Part shown: positions 1-7,635 of the stretch, piece by piece
Numbering within the stretch: position 1 is the first letter of the stretch
How the letters are laid out: the number at the start of each line of letters is the position of its first letter
From: Microbacterium sp. AG1240
GTDB taxonomy: Bacteria > Actinomycetota > Actinomycetes > Actinomycetales > Microbacteriaceae
Direction: 5' to 3'
Assembly (NCBI RefSeq): GCF_003635115.1
Contig: NZ_RBXJ01000002.1
Coordinates: 1-64,000 of the forward strand
DNA: 64,000 bases
The notes under the pieces: model-generated
Seen by the model: only the letters and a program-made list of their open reading frames with translations
The model's database searches: none
Told to the model about the DNA's origin: nothing
Program-made: the position numbers and the translations under genes

Positions 1-53
1 GCGCCGATGGTACTGCAGGGGGGACCCTGTGGGAGAGTAGGACACCGCCGGAC
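1..53 (+). rRNA. rrf: 5S ribosomal RNA, 3' end (partial)
   Basis: The first 53 bases match the 3' third of an actinobacterial 5S rRNA: the GCGCCGATGGTACTGCAGGG segment, then GGGAGAGTAGGACACCGCC. The 5' part, and presumably the 23S and 16S genes, lie before the window. A run of T and a perfect hairpin follow directly, as expected at the end of an rrn operon. Confidence 0.9.
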
Positions 54-65
54 TTCTTTTCAGTG

Positions 66-95
66 AAATGGCCACCCAACGTTGGGTGGCCATTT
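66..95. terminator. rrn operon terminator hairpin
   Basis: A perfect 30-base palindrome (two 15-base arms, no unpaired spacer) starts 12 bases after the 5S rRNA and has AAAT/ATTT ends. It is a strong intrinsic terminator for the rRNA operon and could act in both directions. Confidence 0.8.
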
Positions 96-123
96 CCATG
101 TGCGGGCTGCTTAGCAGTCTGCG

Positions 124-154
124 AGAAAGGCCCCGCCATCGGCGGGGCCTTTCT
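124..154. terminator. bidirectional terminator hairpin
   Basis: Arms 124-137 and 141-154 (AGAAAGGCCCCGCC and its complement) pair perfectly around an ATC loop. The hairpin lies between the rRNA operon and the 3' end of the leftward acetyltransferase gene. It can end transcription from both sides, with a TTTCT or an AGAAA tail depending on direction. Confidence 0.75.
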
Positions 155-167
155 GCGTTAAGGCGCG

Positions 168-914
168 CTACGTGCGCGCCACCGATGCATCGACGGGAGT
201 GCGCACGCCCGCGAACGTCGTCGTGCGACGCAGCGCAAAGCCCAGACGCTCGTACGTCGCGATGGCATTCACGTTCGTCGCCGCGGCATGCATCATCGCG
301 CGATCGCCACGCTCGCGGATGTGGAAGGCGACATCGAGGACGAGACGCGATGCGAGGCCGCGCCGACGGAACTCCGGGTCTGTCGACACCGCGCTGATCT
401 CGGTCCACCCGGTGGGGTGCAGCCGCTCTCCGGCCATCGCCACGAGGTGCCCCTCCCGTCGAATGCCGACGTAGCGGCCGAGTTCATGCGTTCGAGGGCG
501 GAAAGGTCCGGGCTGGTTCCGCTCCACGATGGCCAACATCTCGGCGACGTCGGCGGCCCCGAGTTCGACGGCCTCCTCATCGGGTCGGGCCTTCAGCGCC
601 GGCGTCTCGATCAGCTGCACCCCTTCTCCGCGCCACATCACGTCCCATCCCGGCGGGAGGACGGGGTCGGCCCCGGAGAACCCGACCTCCCCGCCCGGAC
701 CGACGAGATCTATCAGCGCGTCCCACACCGCCGGGTCATCCCACGTTCGCACCGCCAGGAAGGGCGCGACGTCGTCGGGGTACTTCCGCACGAGGTCGTT
801 GCCCAGGGCGAAATGAGCGTGCGGACCCGTGAGCGCGTGCCATGCCGGGTTGTCGAGGATTGTTGCGTCGGCCTCACGGGATACGTCGCCGGTCGCCGGA
901 GAAGGAAGTGTCAC
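168..914 (-). CDS. GNAT family N-acetyltransferase
   Basis: A 248-residue protein predicted to transfer an acetyl group from acetyl-CoA to an unknown amine. The acetyl-CoA-binding motif A lies in the C-terminal third: VSTDPEFRRRGLASRLV, where RRRGLA matches the R/Q-x-x-G-x-G/A pyrophosphate loop. It is followed by the N-x-x-A-x-x-x-Y-E-R-L-G-F end of the fold. The N-terminal half is a degenerate GNAT-like segment, as in FR47-type proteins. The reading frame stays open upstream to 1196 but is Arg-rich there. GTG at 914 is preferred because GATGCT lies exactly six bases upstream, the leaderless arrangement used by many genes here. The gene is monocistronic and ends at the shared hairpin beside the rrn operon. 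The substrate cannot be read from the sequence. Confidence 0.75.
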   Translation of the reverse strand: MTLPSPATGDVSREADATILDNPAWHALTGPHAHFALGNDLVRKYPDDVAPFLAVRTWDDPAVWDALIDLVGPGGEVGFSGADPVLPPGWDVMWRGEGVQLIETPALKARPDEEAVELGAADVAEMLAIVERNQPGPFRPRTHELGRYVGIRREGHLVAMAGERLHPTGWTEISAVSTDPEFRRRGLASRLVLDVAFHIRERGDRAMMHAAATNVNAIATYERLGFALRRTTTFAGVRTPVDASVART

Positions 915-1069
915 GCTCCCAGCATCCGCGCCCGCCGTGCGCCTGGCAAACCGGCGCCTCCGCGCCGCGGAGATAACTCGAGAAATCTTCTCCTTCCTGC
1001 ATCCGCCGAGGCCGCTCGGCCGGAAGTACTGGGTGCGGGTGTTCGGCCCGCTTCGATGAAGGAGGAAAC

Positions 1070-1903
1070 GTGCGCAAGACACTCGCAGCCGGCGCGATCG
1101 CCGGTCTCGCCCTCGCGGCGGGCTTCGCAGCCCCCGCTCAGGCCATCTCGGCCACGACGGCCGATCTCTCCGTACTCCACGCCATCCCCGACACACCCGT
1201 AGACGTGTACGTCAACGGTGCGTTGACCCTCGACGACTTCCAGCCCGGCACCCTCGCAGGTCCGCTCGACCTCGCCGCGGGATCGTACGACATCGCCATC
1301 ACGGCACCGGATGCTGCGGACGCCAGCGCCCCGATCCTCGAGGCCACCGTCGACCTGGCCGCCAACACGAGCTACACCGCCGTCGCTCACCTCACGGAGG
1401 CAGGTGCGCCCACGGTCACCCCGTTCGTCAATGACACCCAGACGACGGCGGCGGGCGAAGGGCGCCTCACGGTGCGCCACGTCGCCGCAGCCCCCTCGGT
1501 GGACATCCTCGCCGGTGGGTCGCCTGTCGTGGAAGGCCTCGTGAACCCGAAGGAGGCGACCCTCGACCTCCCCGTCGGAACCGTCTCGGCGGCGGTCGCC
1601 CTCGCCGGCACCACCGACCCCGTGATCGGCCCGGCAGACGTCGCCATCCAGGACGGCGTGCTGACGGTGGTCTACGCCTGGGGCAGCGCGGCGGACGGCA
1701 ACCTCGCCCTTGCCACGCAGACCGTGACCGTCGGTCACACCGTGCCGGGCGCCGTCATCTCGGGTACCGCCGGGTACGCGGCACAGCGGGACGCTGCCAC
1801 GCAGGGTCTGTGGGCGATCGGATTCGCAGCGATCGCGGGTGCCGTAGCGGTAGCCGCCACCGCCGTCGTCCGACGCTCGCGCGGTGCGAAGCACACCGTC
1901 TGA
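1070..1903 (+). CDS. secreted DUF4397 domain protein with C-terminal membrane anchor
   Basis: A 277-residue exported protein. It opens with a Sec signal peptide (MRKTLAAGAIAGLALAAGFA, cleaved near APAQA). A DUF4397 beta-sandwich follows at about residues 30-225: LSVLHAIPDTPVDVYVNG in the first half and LTVRHVAAAPSVDIL in the second. It ends with a hydrophobic helix (about 240-265) and the basic tail RRSRGAKHTV, as in cell-wall-anchored proteins. No clear LPXTG or LAXTG motif is visible before the helix. GTG 1070 is chosen because GGAGG sits five bases upstream. DUF4397 genes beside class F sortases are a recurrent actinobacterial pairing, and here the sortase follows at once. The ligand and exact role are unknown; a cell-surface structural or stress role is inferred. 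Confidence 0.8.
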   Translation: MRKTLAAGAIAGLALAAGFAAPAQAISATTADLSVLHAIPDTPVDVYVNGALTLDDFQPGTLAGPLDLAAGSYDIAITAPDAADASAPILEATVDLAANTSYTAVAHLTEAGAPTVTPFVNDTQTTAAGEGRLTVRHVAAAPSVDILAGGSPVVEGLVNPKEATLDLPVGTVSAAVALAGTTDPVIGPADVAIQDGVLTVVYAWGSAADGNLALATQTVTVGHTVPGAVISGTAGYAAQRDAATQGLWAIGFAAIAGAVAVAATAVVRRSRGAKHTV

Positions 1904-1932
1904 CCTGCCACTGAGACCGGAGAGCCCTTCCC

Positions 1933-2568
1933 ATGAACCTGCGACGCACAGCTCCCCTCGCATTGGTTCTCGTGCTCTCCGCCTGTGCGCCCGCCCCGAC
2001 CCCCCTCGGGGCGGGCGCACCCACTGCCTCCGCGTCGATCCCGTCCGCGACTCCCTCAGCCCCGGTCGTCGACGTCCCCCGCGTCGACAGCTCACTGCGC
2101 GCTCCCCGTGCTGCAGTGCCCCCGGTGCGGGTGAGCATCGCGGACGCGCGGGTCGACGTGGAGGTGGTCCCCGTCGGTGTCGAGACCGGCGGGTTCATGG
2201 AGCTGCCCGTCGACCCGGCGATCGCCGGGTGGTACCGGTTCGGCTCAGACCCGTGGAGCCCGGACGGCAACACCGTGATCTCGGCGCACATCGACGCGCC
2301 GGACTATCCGATCGGCCCGTTCGCGGCGCTGCGCGACCTCGCGCCGGACACGCAGATCGAGGTCGTCGGACAGGATGGCCGGAGCGCTCTGTACGCGGTC
2401 GAATCGGTGACCTACTATCCGAAAGACGTCCTGCCGACCGAAGAGCTCTTCGCGCGGCAGGCCACGAACGATCTCGTACTGATCACGTGCGGCGGGGAGT
2501 TCGACAGCCGGACGGGCCATTACGACGACAACGTCGTGGTCATCGCGGCGCCGGTGGCTGCGCGATGA
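1933..2568 (+). CDS. class F sortase, lipoprotein type
   Basis: A 211-residue transpeptidase-like protein. The N-terminus is a lipoprotein signal (VLVLSAC, lipobox Cys near residue 17) followed by a Pro/Ala linker. The catalytic domain holds the sortase triad in order: His in VISAHIDA (about residue 118), Cys in LVLITCGGEF (about 184) and a nearby downstream Arg in DSRTGHYDDN. The TLxTC-like Cys motif and short length fit class F. Substrates of this class are poorly defined. The adjacent DUF4397 protein is an obvious candidate partner, but this is inference. The stop codon overlaps the sigma factor start (ATGA), so the two are translationally coupled. Confidence 0.8.
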   Translation: MNLRRTAPLALVLVLSACAPAPTPLGAGAPTASASIPSATPSAPVVDVPRVDSSLRAPRAAVPPVRVSIADARVDVEVVPVGVETGGFMELPVDPAIAGWYRFGSDPWSPDGNTVISAHIDAPDYPIGPFAALRDLAPDTQIEVVGQDGRSALYAVESVTYYPKDVLPTEELFARQATNDLVLITCGGEFDSRTGHYDDNVVVIAAPVAAR

Positions 2569-3155
2569 CCAGACAGGGAGGCCGGGACCCCGTGGCAGAC
2601 CCCGACGGCGAGCTCTCGACGGAGGAGGCGTTCGTCGCGGGCGACGAGATCGCTCTGGCCCACGCCTATCGGCGATGGTCGCCCGTGGTCTATACCCTCG
2701 CGATCCGCTCGCTGGGCGACCGCACCGATGCCGAAGACGTCACGCAGAAGACGTTCGTCTCGGCGTGGACGTCGAGAACGACGTACGACCCGGCGCGGGC
2801 GCGGCTGTCGACCTGGATCATCGCGATAGCCAAGCGCCGAATCGCCGACATGCACGAGGCCCGACGCCGCATCCGTGCGCTGCAGGAGGAGCTGCAGCGC
2901 GTGACGAGCCCGGACGACCTGAGGGCGTCGGCGCCGGTCGATCTCGGAGACACACTACTTGTGGCACAGGAGATCGATCGCCTGGAACCCGATGCTCGGA
3001 GAGTGATGAGGCTGGCGTTCTTCGACGACCTGACCCACGACGAGATCTCCCGCCGCATCGGGATGCCGCTGGGTACCGTCAAGAGTCATATCCGCCGCAG
3101 CCTGGAACGCATGCGCACTCGACTGGAGGTGACACATGGAGCACATCGATCCTGA
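2565..3155 (+). CDS. ECF-type RNA polymerase sigma factor (SigK-like)
   Basis: A 196-residue sigma-70 family protein. Region 2 is visible at about 45-85 (SLGDRTDAEDVTQKTFVSAW), with the acidic -10-recognition helix. Region 4 is at about 145-185 (DDLTHDEISRRIGMPLGTVK), a helix-turn-helix for the -35 element. ATG 2565 overlaps the sortase stop codon. The frame is open far upstream but runs antisense-like through other genes, so this start is preferred. The downstream anti-sigma gene overlaps the 3' end by 20 bases, the standard layout for a sigma/anti-sigma pair. It presumably directs expression of the DUF4397-sortase cassette in response to an envelope signal; its promoter was not identified. 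Confidence 0.88.
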   Translation: MTRQGGRDPVADPDGELSTEEAFVAGDEIALAHAYRRWSPVVYTLAIRSLGDRTDAEDVTQKTFVSAWTSRTTYDPARARLSTWIIAIAKRRIADMHEARRRIRALQEELQRVTSPDDLRASAPVDLGDTLLVAQEIDRLEPDARRVMRLAFFDDLTHDEISRRIGMPLGTVKSHIRRSLERMRTRLEVTHGAHRS

Positions 3156-3891
3156 GCTGCTCGCGCTCATCGCGCTCGGCGAGCCTGTTGCGACATCGGA
3201 GACCGATCGGCATCTCGACGCGTGCGACGAGTGCGCCGACAACCTCGCCGGTCTCCGCCGTGCGGCGCTCGCCGGGAGGGCGACCCTCGACGCCGGCGAT
3301 CTCGAGCGTCCGAGGGAGGTCGTCTGGGAGCGCATCGCCGCCGAGCTCGCGCTCGGGAGATCCGCTGTGCCGGCTGCGCCCGTCCCCGACGCGGCGCCTA
3401 CCACGCCCGCCCCGGCGCCGCCCCGAGCCGCTGCGAGCAGGCACTCTGCCAAGCGTCGGCGCCCCGGTCGCAGCTGGGGGCTCGCTGCCGCCGCGCTCCT
3501 CGTCGCCGGCGCGGGTCTGGGAACCTGGGCGTGGACCAGTTCCACGACGCCCACGGAGGTCGCGCAGGCATCCCTCGCCGCGTTCCCCGATCATCCCGGC
3601 GCACGGGGCTCCGCGGTCGTGGAGGAGAATCCGGACGGCTCACGGTTCGTGCGCGTCGAGGTCTCCGCGGATGCGGCGCCCGACACCTACCGGGAGGTAT
3701 GGCTCATCGCCGCCGACGCGTCAGAGCTGGTCAGCCTCGGTGTGCTCGACGACGACGCGGGCACCCTGACCGTGCCCGCCGGTGTGGACCTCGCTCGCTT
3801 CCCGGTGGTCGATGTCTCGCAGGAGCCCGTGGACGGGGACCCCGACCACTCGGGCGACTCGATCGTGCGTGGCGAGCTCTCCTTCTCCTGA
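3136..3891 (+). CDS. membrane-bound zinc-finger anti-sigma factor (RskA family)
   Basis: A 251-residue single-pass membrane protein. The cytoplasmic N-terminus carries a zinc-binding anti-sigma motif H-x3-C-x2-C (H26, C30, C33 in RHLDACDEC). A Pro/Ala-rich linker leads to one transmembrane helix near residues 113-136. The outside part, about 150-250, is an RskA-type domain (YREVWLIAADASELVSLG). It should hold the upstream ECF sigma factor at the membrane until regulated proteolysis releases it. The start overlaps the sigma gene by 20 bases, keeping the two products near 1:1. ATG 3136 has GGAGGTGA just upstream. Confidence 0.88.
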   Translation: MEHIDPELLALIALGEPVATSETDRHLDACDECADNLAGLRRAALAGRATLDAGDLERPREVVWERIAAELALGRSAVPAAPVPDAAPTTPAPAPPRAAASRHSAKRRRPGRSWGLAAAALLVAGAGLGTWAWTSSTTPTEVAQASLAAFPDHPGARGSAVVEENPDGSRFVRVEVSADAAPDTYREVWLIAADASELVSLGVLDDDAGTLTVPAGVDLARFPVVDVSQEPVDGDPDHSGDSIVRGELSFS

Positions 3892-3913
3892 CGTCGGCCC
3901 CGCGTGAGCGATG

Positions 3914-4426
3914 TCAGGGGGTGCCTGCGGGGAGGACCCGCACCCATCCCGTCTCCATGAGGTCGGTGTCGGTGAAGCTCAGCTGCACGACCCCGTCATA
4001 GCCCGTGACGGTGAACGTGCTGCGGTACGGCTCGTCGCACCGGATCGACGACGACGTCAGGTTCCGGCGATCGTCGCCGGCGACGGCCGTCTCGACCTTG
4101 TAGGCGGCGCGGGTGCCGGTGCACGCTCCTTCCACGGTGTAGATGCCACCGTCGGTCACCGTGTCCTCCGCGATCGAGCTCGCGCTGGGGATCCCGTCCG
4201 CACCCGTCACGAACTCGGCGCGGGCCACCTCGCCCTCGGAGACCCCGGGGATGACGAGCGAGGTGGGTTCAGGAGACGCCCGGGGCGATGAGGGCGGCGC
4301 CACCGGGGGAGGGGTGGTGGCGGAATCCGGGTCGGTCGAGCCGCCCGCCGTGCAGGCGGCGAGGAGCACCGCGAGCGGGAGGAGGGAGACGGCCGGCCGC
4401 TGCCGACGCTTCCGTATGTCCGTCAT
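3914..4426 (-). CDS. hypothetical lipoprotein
   Basis: A 170-residue predicted lipoprotein of unknown function. The N-terminus has a basic stretch, a hydrophobic core and a lipobox LAAC (Cys about residue 25), then a Ser/Pro/Thr-rich linker. The rest is a small beta-rich domain with two Cys residues (EGACTGTRAA and SIRCDEP) that could form a disulphide outside the cell. ATG 4426 follows TAGCGT at six bases, a leaderless arrangement. The same bases also supply a GGAGGG close to the start. The gene converges on the anti-sigma factor gene with 22 bases between them. Confidence 0.7.
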   Translation of the reverse strand: MTDIRKRRQRPAVSLLPLAVLLAACTAGGSTDPDSATTPPPVAPPSSPRASPEPTSLVIPGVSEGEVARAEFVTGADGIPSASSIAEDTVTDGGIYTVEGACTGTRAAYKVETAVAGDDRRNLTSSSIRCDEPYRSTFTVTGYDGVVQLSFTDTDLMETGWVRVLPAGTP

Positions 4427-4575
4427 CCCTCCACGCTAGGCAGGCCTGCGCCGACCGCAACCCCCTGTCGTGTGCGCGGGGACCCTGCACGTGCGACCGC
4501 GAAGCGCAAGCGAATGCGACGTGCACCCTGGCCGCCTACCCTGGAATTCCGCAGCTACCCCAGGGAGGCCCGCCC

Positions 4576-6279
4576 GTGGCTACGTCCAATCCGCACGAGT
4601 CGAAGGTCTGGCTCGCCGCCTATGCGCCGGGGGTTCCCTCTGAGATCGACGAGGTCGTCGAAACGCTCCCCGACATGATCGAGGCGAGCGTGAAGACGCA
4701 CGGCAAGGCTCCGGCCCTGGAGTTCTTCGGCGCCGTCACCTCGTACCGCGATCTGGGCGACCAGATCGAACGGGCCGCCGAGGGGCTGTGTCGCCTGGGT
4801 GTCGTCGCGGGCGATCGGGTCGCTCTCATCCTCCCGAACTGCCCCCAGCACGTCGTCGCGTTCTACGCGGTGCTGCGCCTGGGCGCGATCGTCGTCGAGC
4901 ACAATCCGCTCTACACCCCGCGGGAGCTGCGTCACCAGTTCGAGGACCACGAGGCGAGATTCGCCATCGTCTGGGACAAGGTCTACGACGTCGTCGACGA
5001 CTTCCCCCAGGACGTCCGGCCGGAGCAGATCGTCGCGGTCGACATGACCGAGGCCTTCCCGTGGTCCAAGCGTGTGGCGCTGCGCCTCCCGGTGGCGAAG
5101 GCCCGCGCGGCGCGGGCGAAGCTCACGGCGAAGCCGCGGGCGAAGCATCCCGTCTCGTGGGCCTCGCTCGTCGAGGGCCGTCGCCTTCCGCGGCGCACAC
5201 CGCGCCCGTCCGTCGACGACATCGCGCTGCTGCAGTACACCAGCGGCACGACGGGATCGCCGAAGGGGGCGATCCTCACCCACGGCAACCTGCGGGCGAA
5301 CGCCATGCAGGGGCGGGCGTGGGTGCCGGGCCTGCGAGAGGGCGAGGAGACGTTCTACGGCGTGCTGCCGCTGTTCCACGCCTACGGCATGACCCTCTGC
5401 CTCACGTTCGCGATGAGCATCGGGGCACGCGTGGTCCTTTTCCCCACCTTCGACGTGTCGTTGGTATCGGATGCGGCGAAGAAGAGCCCGCCGACCTTCT
5501 TGCCCGCCGTGCCGCCGATCTACGATCAGCTCTCCCGTGCGTCCGCCCAGGGGTCGATCGACCTGACATCGGTGAGGTTCGCCATCTCGGGGGCGATGAG
5601 CCTGCCGGTCGCGACCGTCGAGAGGTGGGAGGAGGCCACCGGCGGTCTGCTCGTCGAGGGGTACGGCATGACCGAGACCTCGCCCGTCGCCCTCGGCAAC
5701 CCCATCGGCCCCTCGCGACGCCCGGGGACGGTCGGGGTTCCGTTCCCGAGCACCGAGATCCGGGTGGTGGACCCCGAGGATCCGTCGGTCGACGTGGAGC
5801 CCGGCGAGCCGGGCGAGCTGCTCATCCGGGGGCCCCAGGTGTTCCAGGGCTACTGGCGTCGTCCGGGGGAGTCGGCCGACTCTCTCCTCGAGGGCGGGTG
5901 GGTGCGCTCCGGCGACATCGTCACCGTCGCGCCCGACGGTTTCGTCACGATCGTCGACCGCCTCAAGGAGCTCATCATCACGGGAGGCTTCAACGTGTCG
6001 CCGACCGAGGTCGAGGAGACGCTGCAACAGCACCCCGACGTCGCCGACGCCGCCGTCGTCGCCCTCCCGCGACGTGACGGCGGAGAGATCGTCGCCGCGG
6101 CGGTCGTGCTGCGACCCGGCGCGACGATCGACGTCACCACCCTGCGTGACTTCTGCCGCACTCGCCTGGCGGCCTACAAGGTACCCAAGCGTGTCTTCGT
6201 CGTCGAGGATCTGCCGCGCTCGCTCATCGGCAAGGTGCTGCGGCGCGAGGTGCGTACGCGGCTGCTCGGCGAGGCCTGA
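4576..6279 (+). CDS. fadD: long-chain fatty acid--CoA ligase (acyl-CoA synthetase)
   Basis: A 567-residue adenylate-forming enzyme that activates a fatty acid with ATP and then loads it on CoA. The AMP-binding P-loop is at about 216-235 (YTSGTTGSPKGAILTHGNL). The acyl/adenine motif GYGMTETSP lies near residue 362. The hinge and C-terminal domain follow: GDIVTVAPDGFVTIVDRLKE near 445 and the catalytic Lys in the final PRSLIGKVLRRE. GTG 4576 is taken as the start because GGGAGG lies seven bases upstream; the open frame further 5' has no ligase homology. Chain-length preference cannot be told from the sequence. A MarR gene follows after 52 bases and could be its regulator, but no effector link is visible. 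Confidence 0.88.
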   Translation: MATSNPHESKVWLAAYAPGVPSEIDEVVETLPDMIEASVKTHGKAPALEFFGAVTSYRDLGDQIERAAEGLCRLGVVAGDRVALILPNCPQHVVAFYAVLRLGAIVVEHNPLYTPRELRHQFEDHEARFAIVWDKVYDVVDDFPQDVRPEQIVAVDMTEAFPWSKRVALRLPVAKARAARAKLTAKPRAKHPVSWASLVEGRRLPRRTPRPSVDDIALLQYTSGTTGSPKGAILTHGNLRANAMQGRAWVPGLREGEETFYGVLPLFHAYGMTLCLTFAMSIGARVVLFPTFDVSLVSDAAKKSPPTFLPAVPPIYDQLSRASAQGSIDLTSVRFAISGAMSLPVATVERWEEATGGLLVEGYGMTETSPVALGNPIGPSRRPGTVGVPFPSTEIRVVDPEDPSVDVEPGEPGELLIRGPQVFQGYWRRPGESADSLLEGGWVRSGDIVTVAPDGFVTIVDRLKELIITGGFNVSPTEVEETLQQHPDVADAAVVALPRRDGGEIVAAAVVLRPGATIDVTTLRDFCRTRLAAYKVPKRVFVVEDLPRSLIGKVLRREVRTRLLGEA

Positions 6280-6331
6280 AGCGGTAGGCGTCCGCCGGTC
6301 CTCCCGTCGAGCGCTGGCATAGGATTTTGAC

Positions 6332-6868
6332 GTGGAACATCGACAGACCGACTCGCGCTACTGGTACGGCGCGACAGAAGCGGAGCAGCGCCAGCGCGCC
6401 GTCGAGGTGCTCCAGGCCTTCCGCCTGTACCGCGCCGCCGAGGTCGCGATGCGTCGTCGCACCCGCGACTCGATGTCGATGGGCGAGAACGAACTGCTCG
6501 TCCTCCGGTACCTCCTGAAGGCCGCACGCGAGGGCCGACAGGTCTCCCCGAGCGAGCTGACCCGCTACCTCGGCGTCTCGACCGCCTCGACCACCGCCAT
6601 CGTCGACCGCCTCGAGCGGTCGAACCACGTCGTCCGGGTGCCTCACCCCACCGACCGCCGCAGCGTCCGCGTCGTGGCCACCGCCCGCTCCGACGAAGAG
6701 GTGCGCGCGACGCTCGGCGACATGCACGAGCGCATGATGGCCGCCGTCATCGACATGACGCCGGAGGAGAGCGCCGCCGTGGTGTCGTGCCTCTCCCGTC
6801 TGCAGGACGCCGTCGACCGGGTGGACGCGCACCCGGCCGATGACGAGGCATCCGACCTTCTGCCCTGA
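6332..6868 (+). CDS. MarR family transcriptional regulator
   Basis: A 178-residue winged-helix regulator. The DNA-binding core lies at about 70-115: SPSELTRYLGVSTASTTAIV is the recognition helix region, followed by the wing (PHPTDRRSVRVVAT) with the D-x-R hallmark. Helices on both sides form the dimer interface. GTG 6332 lies six bases after TAGGAT, so the message is probably leaderless. An 18-base inverted repeat just downstream of the gene, before the next small gene, is a candidate operator. The ligand is unknown; the acyl-CoA ligase next door suggests a lipid or aromatic acid effector. Confidence 0.85.
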   Translation: MEHRQTDSRYWYGATEAEQRQRAVEVLQAFRLYRAAEVAMRRRTRDSMSMGENELLVLRYLLKAAREGRQVSPSELTRYLGVSTASTTAIVDRLERSNHVVRVPHPTDRRSVRVVATARSDEEVRATLGDMHERMMAAVIDMTPEESAAVVSCLSRLQDAVDRVDAHPADDEASDLLP

Positions 6869-6904
6869 GGTCGAGAGGCGAGCAAGAAGCTCGCTTGACT
6901 AGGC

Positions 6905-6922
6905 ATCGAAATAACATTCGAT
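6905..6922. promoter_or_regulatory. inverted repeat, candidate MarR operator
   Basis: ATCGAA at 6905-6910 and TTCGAT at 6917-6922 form perfect 6-base arms around ATAACA. The site is AT-rich against a GC-rich background. It lies between the MarR gene and the next small gene, where an operator for a dimeric regulator would sit. Binding by the adjacent MarR protein is inferred only. Confidence 0.4.
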
Positions 6923-6944
6923 TGTCGGCTTGCGCCGTGGAACC

Positions 6945-7205
6945 ATGGGTCACATGGAGACCCGGAGAGCGGATGCGGCGACGCCGGCTCCCTCGGTCGA
7001 CGACGGGCACGTCGTCATCGAGGGTGTGGAGGTCGTGCCGTTCGCGACGGTCGTCTCACGTCTGTGCGTGGACTACCCGAGCGTGTCGGTCACGAGGATC
7101 GAGACGATTCTCATGCGCGAGTGGGAGGCGTTCACGGCCGGTCGGCCGCTCGTCGTGCCGGCAGCGCTCGAGGGCGGCGTGCGCGAGATGCTCGACGAGC
7201 GCTGA
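6945..7205 (+). CDS. small protein, three-helix-bundle (DUF3562-like)
   Basis: An 86-residue acidic protein. The C-terminal 60 residues (VVSRLCVDYPSVSVTRIETI then LMREWEAFTAGRP) fit the short helical pattern of actinobacterial three-helix-bundle dimerisation proteins: a V-x-x-L-x-x-x-[FY]-P segment, then an amphipathic helix with a conserved E-x-W/F. Assignment is by pattern and is tentative. Starts at TTG 6930, ATG 6945 and ATG 6954 are all possible. ATG 6945 has the best weak purine stretch upstream. No function is claimed. Confidence 0.55.
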   Translation: MGHMETRRADAATPAPSVDDGHVVIEGVEVVPFATVVSRLCVDYPSVSVTRIETILMREWEAFTAGRPLVVPAALEGGVREMLDER

Positions 7206-7214
7206 CGGCTCTGC

Positions 7215-7535
7215 TCAGGAGGAGCGGCTGTTGCCGTCGGTGGGTTCGGCCACGAGCATGAGGCCGCCGGAGGAGTTCGCCGATGCGGCCAGTTCCTCGA
7301 TCCACGTCCGGCTCAGCAGCGCGGGCTCGGGGTCGTCGAAGACGAAGCGCAGAGGGATCGACGGATGCAGCCAGACGGTGCTGCGCCCCGGCTCGGCATC
7401 GTCGGTGTGCGTCCACGAGAGGGTGAAGCTCTCGCCCCTGCGCAACTTGGTCGCGATGACAACCTTGAGGTGCGCGAGAGCGCGGTCCTCGATCTCGATC
7501 GGTGCCGAGGAGTCTCCGTAGTAGATCGTTCCCAC
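7215..7535 (-). CDS. DUF7882 family small protein, paralogue 1
   Basis: A 106-residue protein of a family typical of Microbacteriaceae. Automatic annotation has sometimes called such proteins ATP-dependent DNA ligase, although no ligase motif is present. It begins MGTIYYG, has a central EDRALAHLKVVIATKLRRGE block, a WLHPSIPLRF strand and a final WIEELAASANSSGG helix. It is about 80% alike to the copy at 7968-8306 by eye. The middle copy at 7636-7953 is more distant. GTG 7535 lies six bases after TAGCTT (7542-7547, minus strand), so the message is probably leaderless. Function is unknown. Confidence 0.75.
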   Translation of the reverse strand: MGTIYYGDSSAPIEIEDRALAHLKVVIATKLRRGESFTLSWTHTDDAEPGRSTVWLHPSIPLRFVFDDPEPALLSRTWIEELAASANSSGGLMLVAEPTDGNSRSS

Positions 7536-7635
7536 CCGGCAAAGCTACCGTGTCGTCTTCTCCTGCACGGGGGCCTTGCGAGCGGTGCGTCGGGATGGCA
7601 AGGGGGTCGGCGTCGACGACGGGTAGGCTCGCCAC
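7536..7635. promoter_or_regulatory. divergent promoter region between DUF7882 paralogues
   Basis: A 100-base spacer between two divergent paralogues. Leftward -10 TAGCTT (minus strand, 7542-7547) lies six bases from the GTG start. Rightward -10 TAGGCT (7624-7629) lies six bases from ATG 7636. No clear -35 boxes or repeats were seen. Confidence 0.55.

Noticed and set aside
971..988. AGATAACTCGAGAAATCT as an ECF promoter or operator upstream of the DUF4397 gene
   Set aside because: The arms match only over four bases around CTCGAG, and no ECF-type -35/-10 pair could be placed with confidence.
915..1196. Upstream extension of the GNAT gene to 1196
   Set aside because: The added 94 residues are Arg/Ser/Pro-rich, run over the DUF4397 signal peptide on the other strand and skip the GTG placed six bases after a -10 box.
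4555..6033. Long minus-strand open frame opposite the acyl-CoA ligase
   Set aside because: Antisense to an enzyme with intact motifs; the predicted product is Arg/Asp-rich and has no family features.
6895..6917. TTGACT at 6895-6900 with TAACAT as a promoter pair
   Set aside because: The spacing is only 11 bases, too short for a sigma-70 type promoter. The palindrome there is the better-supported signal.
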